From NCBI GenBank assembly GCA_002170355.2, contig NHET02000106.1, positions 1 through 6,244 on the forward strand: a stretch of DNA of 6,244 nt, read 5' to 3'. Source of the stretch: Gammaproteobacteria bacterium TMED92 (lineage in GTDB: Bacteria > Pseudomonadota > Gammaproteobacteria > Pseudomonadales > Azotimanducaceae). Each line of letters starts with the position of its first letter. Position 1 is the stretch's first letter. The position numbers and the translations under genes were made by a program. Below, piece by piece: positions 5,745 through 6,244 of this stretch. The notes under the pieces were generated by a model. That model worked only from the letters and a program-made list of their open reading frames with translations. It was not told the DNA's origin and did no database searches.

Positions 5745-6244
5745 GTGGTCGAACCCCTAGGGCTGTATATCCACTACCCATGGTGTGTGAAGAAGTGTCC
5801 ATACTGCGATTTCAACTCTCACCCACTTAAGAGTGACGTAGACCAGCAGGCGTATCTTTATGCGCTAGAGACGGATTGGGCATCGCAACGTCGCAGCGAG
5901 GATCATTTCAGCAGCGTTTTTTTCGGCGGCGGCACACCCAGCTTGTTTCCTCCACAGCACGTCGCTCAATTGCTCGATGCACTGCCTGTTGATAGAGACG
6001 CAGAGATCACCCTCGAGGTTAACCCTGGCACCCAAGAGCACATGAGTTTTCATGACTACTTTGCTGCGGGGGTAAATCGTCTATCCATTGGCGCACAATC
6101 CTTCAACAACCACCAACTAGAGGTACTCGGACGAATCCATCAAAGTCGCGAAATTACTAACGCATTTAGTAATGCGCGCGCTGCAGGTTTTACCAATATC
6201 AATCTGGATCTAATGTGGGGACTACCCGACCAAAGCCTCGCCGC
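5745..6244 (+). CDS. hemW: HemW, radical-SAM heme chaperone-like protein, 5' part (runs off right edge)
   Basis: The first 166 codons of a protein that is about 378 residues in E. coli are present. HemW is a HemN relative that binds a [4Fe-4S] cluster and heme and is thought to deliver heme; it is often misannotated as oxygen-independent coproporphyrinogen oxidase. The cluster motif CxxxCxxC is Cys14, Cys18 and Cys21 in PWCVKKCPYCDF. The cysteine that follows in true HemN is replaced here by Phe23, which favours HemW. Next come FFGGGTPSLF (59-68), ITLEVNPGT, GVNRLSIGAQSF, LGRIH and NLDLMWGLPDQS, all in family order. The start is GTG 5745, 4 nt after the rdgB stop: it gives the family's short N-terminus before LYIHYPWC and no other in-frame start was seen nearby. 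The ribosome site is poor, so coupling to rdgB is likely. The frame is open to the window end. Confidence 0.95.
   Translation, partial: MVEPLGLYIHYPWCVKKCPYCDFNSHPLKSDVDQQAYLYALETDWASQRRSEDHFSSVFFGGGTPSLFPPQHVAQLLDALPVDRDAEITLEVNPGTQEHMSFHDYFAAGVNRLSIGAQSFNNHQLEVLGRIHQSREITNAFSNARAAGFTNINLDLMWGLPDQSLA

Noticed and set aside
5865..6053. Minus-strand frame of 62 codons
   Set aside because: Antisense to hemW in a region where the sense frame has clear radical-SAM motifs.

Overview
The window looks like chromosomal DNA from a gammaproteobacterium. The gene order yggS-proC-yggT-metX-metW-DUF4426 gene-rdgB-hemW, with a type IV pilus retraction-type ATPase gene divergent on the left, matches the arrangement I recall from Pseudomonas and related lineages. 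The individual proteins also read as gammaproteobacterial. Base composition is moderate, near half G+C by eye, so it is probably not a high-GC Pseudomonas. I cannot name the genus.

Layout: positions 1-764 (minus strand) hold the first about 254 codons of a PilT/PilU-family ATPase that runs off the left edge. Positions 765-895 are the only real intergenic space, a divergent control region with a 7-bp-arm inverted repeat and a 10-bp direct repeat whose second copy touches the yggS start codon. From 896 to the right edge eight genes run on the plus strand. Their junctions are 10 nt (yggS/proC), ATGA overlap (proC/yggT), ATGA overlap (yggT/metX), 3 nt (metX/metW), TGATG overlap (metW/DUF4426), TGATG overlap (DUF4426/rdgB) and 4 nt (rdgB/hemW, which runs off the right edge). 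I see no terminator or internal gap, so this is probably one translationally coupled transcription unit.

The genes are mostly housekeeping: PLP homeostasis (YggS), the last step of proline synthesis (ProC), a small membrane protein (YggT), homoserine acylation for methionine (MetX with MetW), a secreted protein of unknown function (DUF4426), removal of non-canonical purine nucleotides (RdgB) and a radical-SAM heme-handling protein (HemW). YggS and ProC are linked by function as well as position. MetX and MetW form a known pair.

I found no mobile element, CRISPR array, RNA gene, phage gene or clearly new multi-gene system. The points most worth a second look are the mixed PilT/PilU character of the left-hand ATPase, the repeats of the divergent control region together with the missing Shine-Dalgarno of yggS, and the uncharacterised DUF4426 gene locked into the operon. 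Homology statements rest on motif recognition and remembered family sequences, not on a database search.
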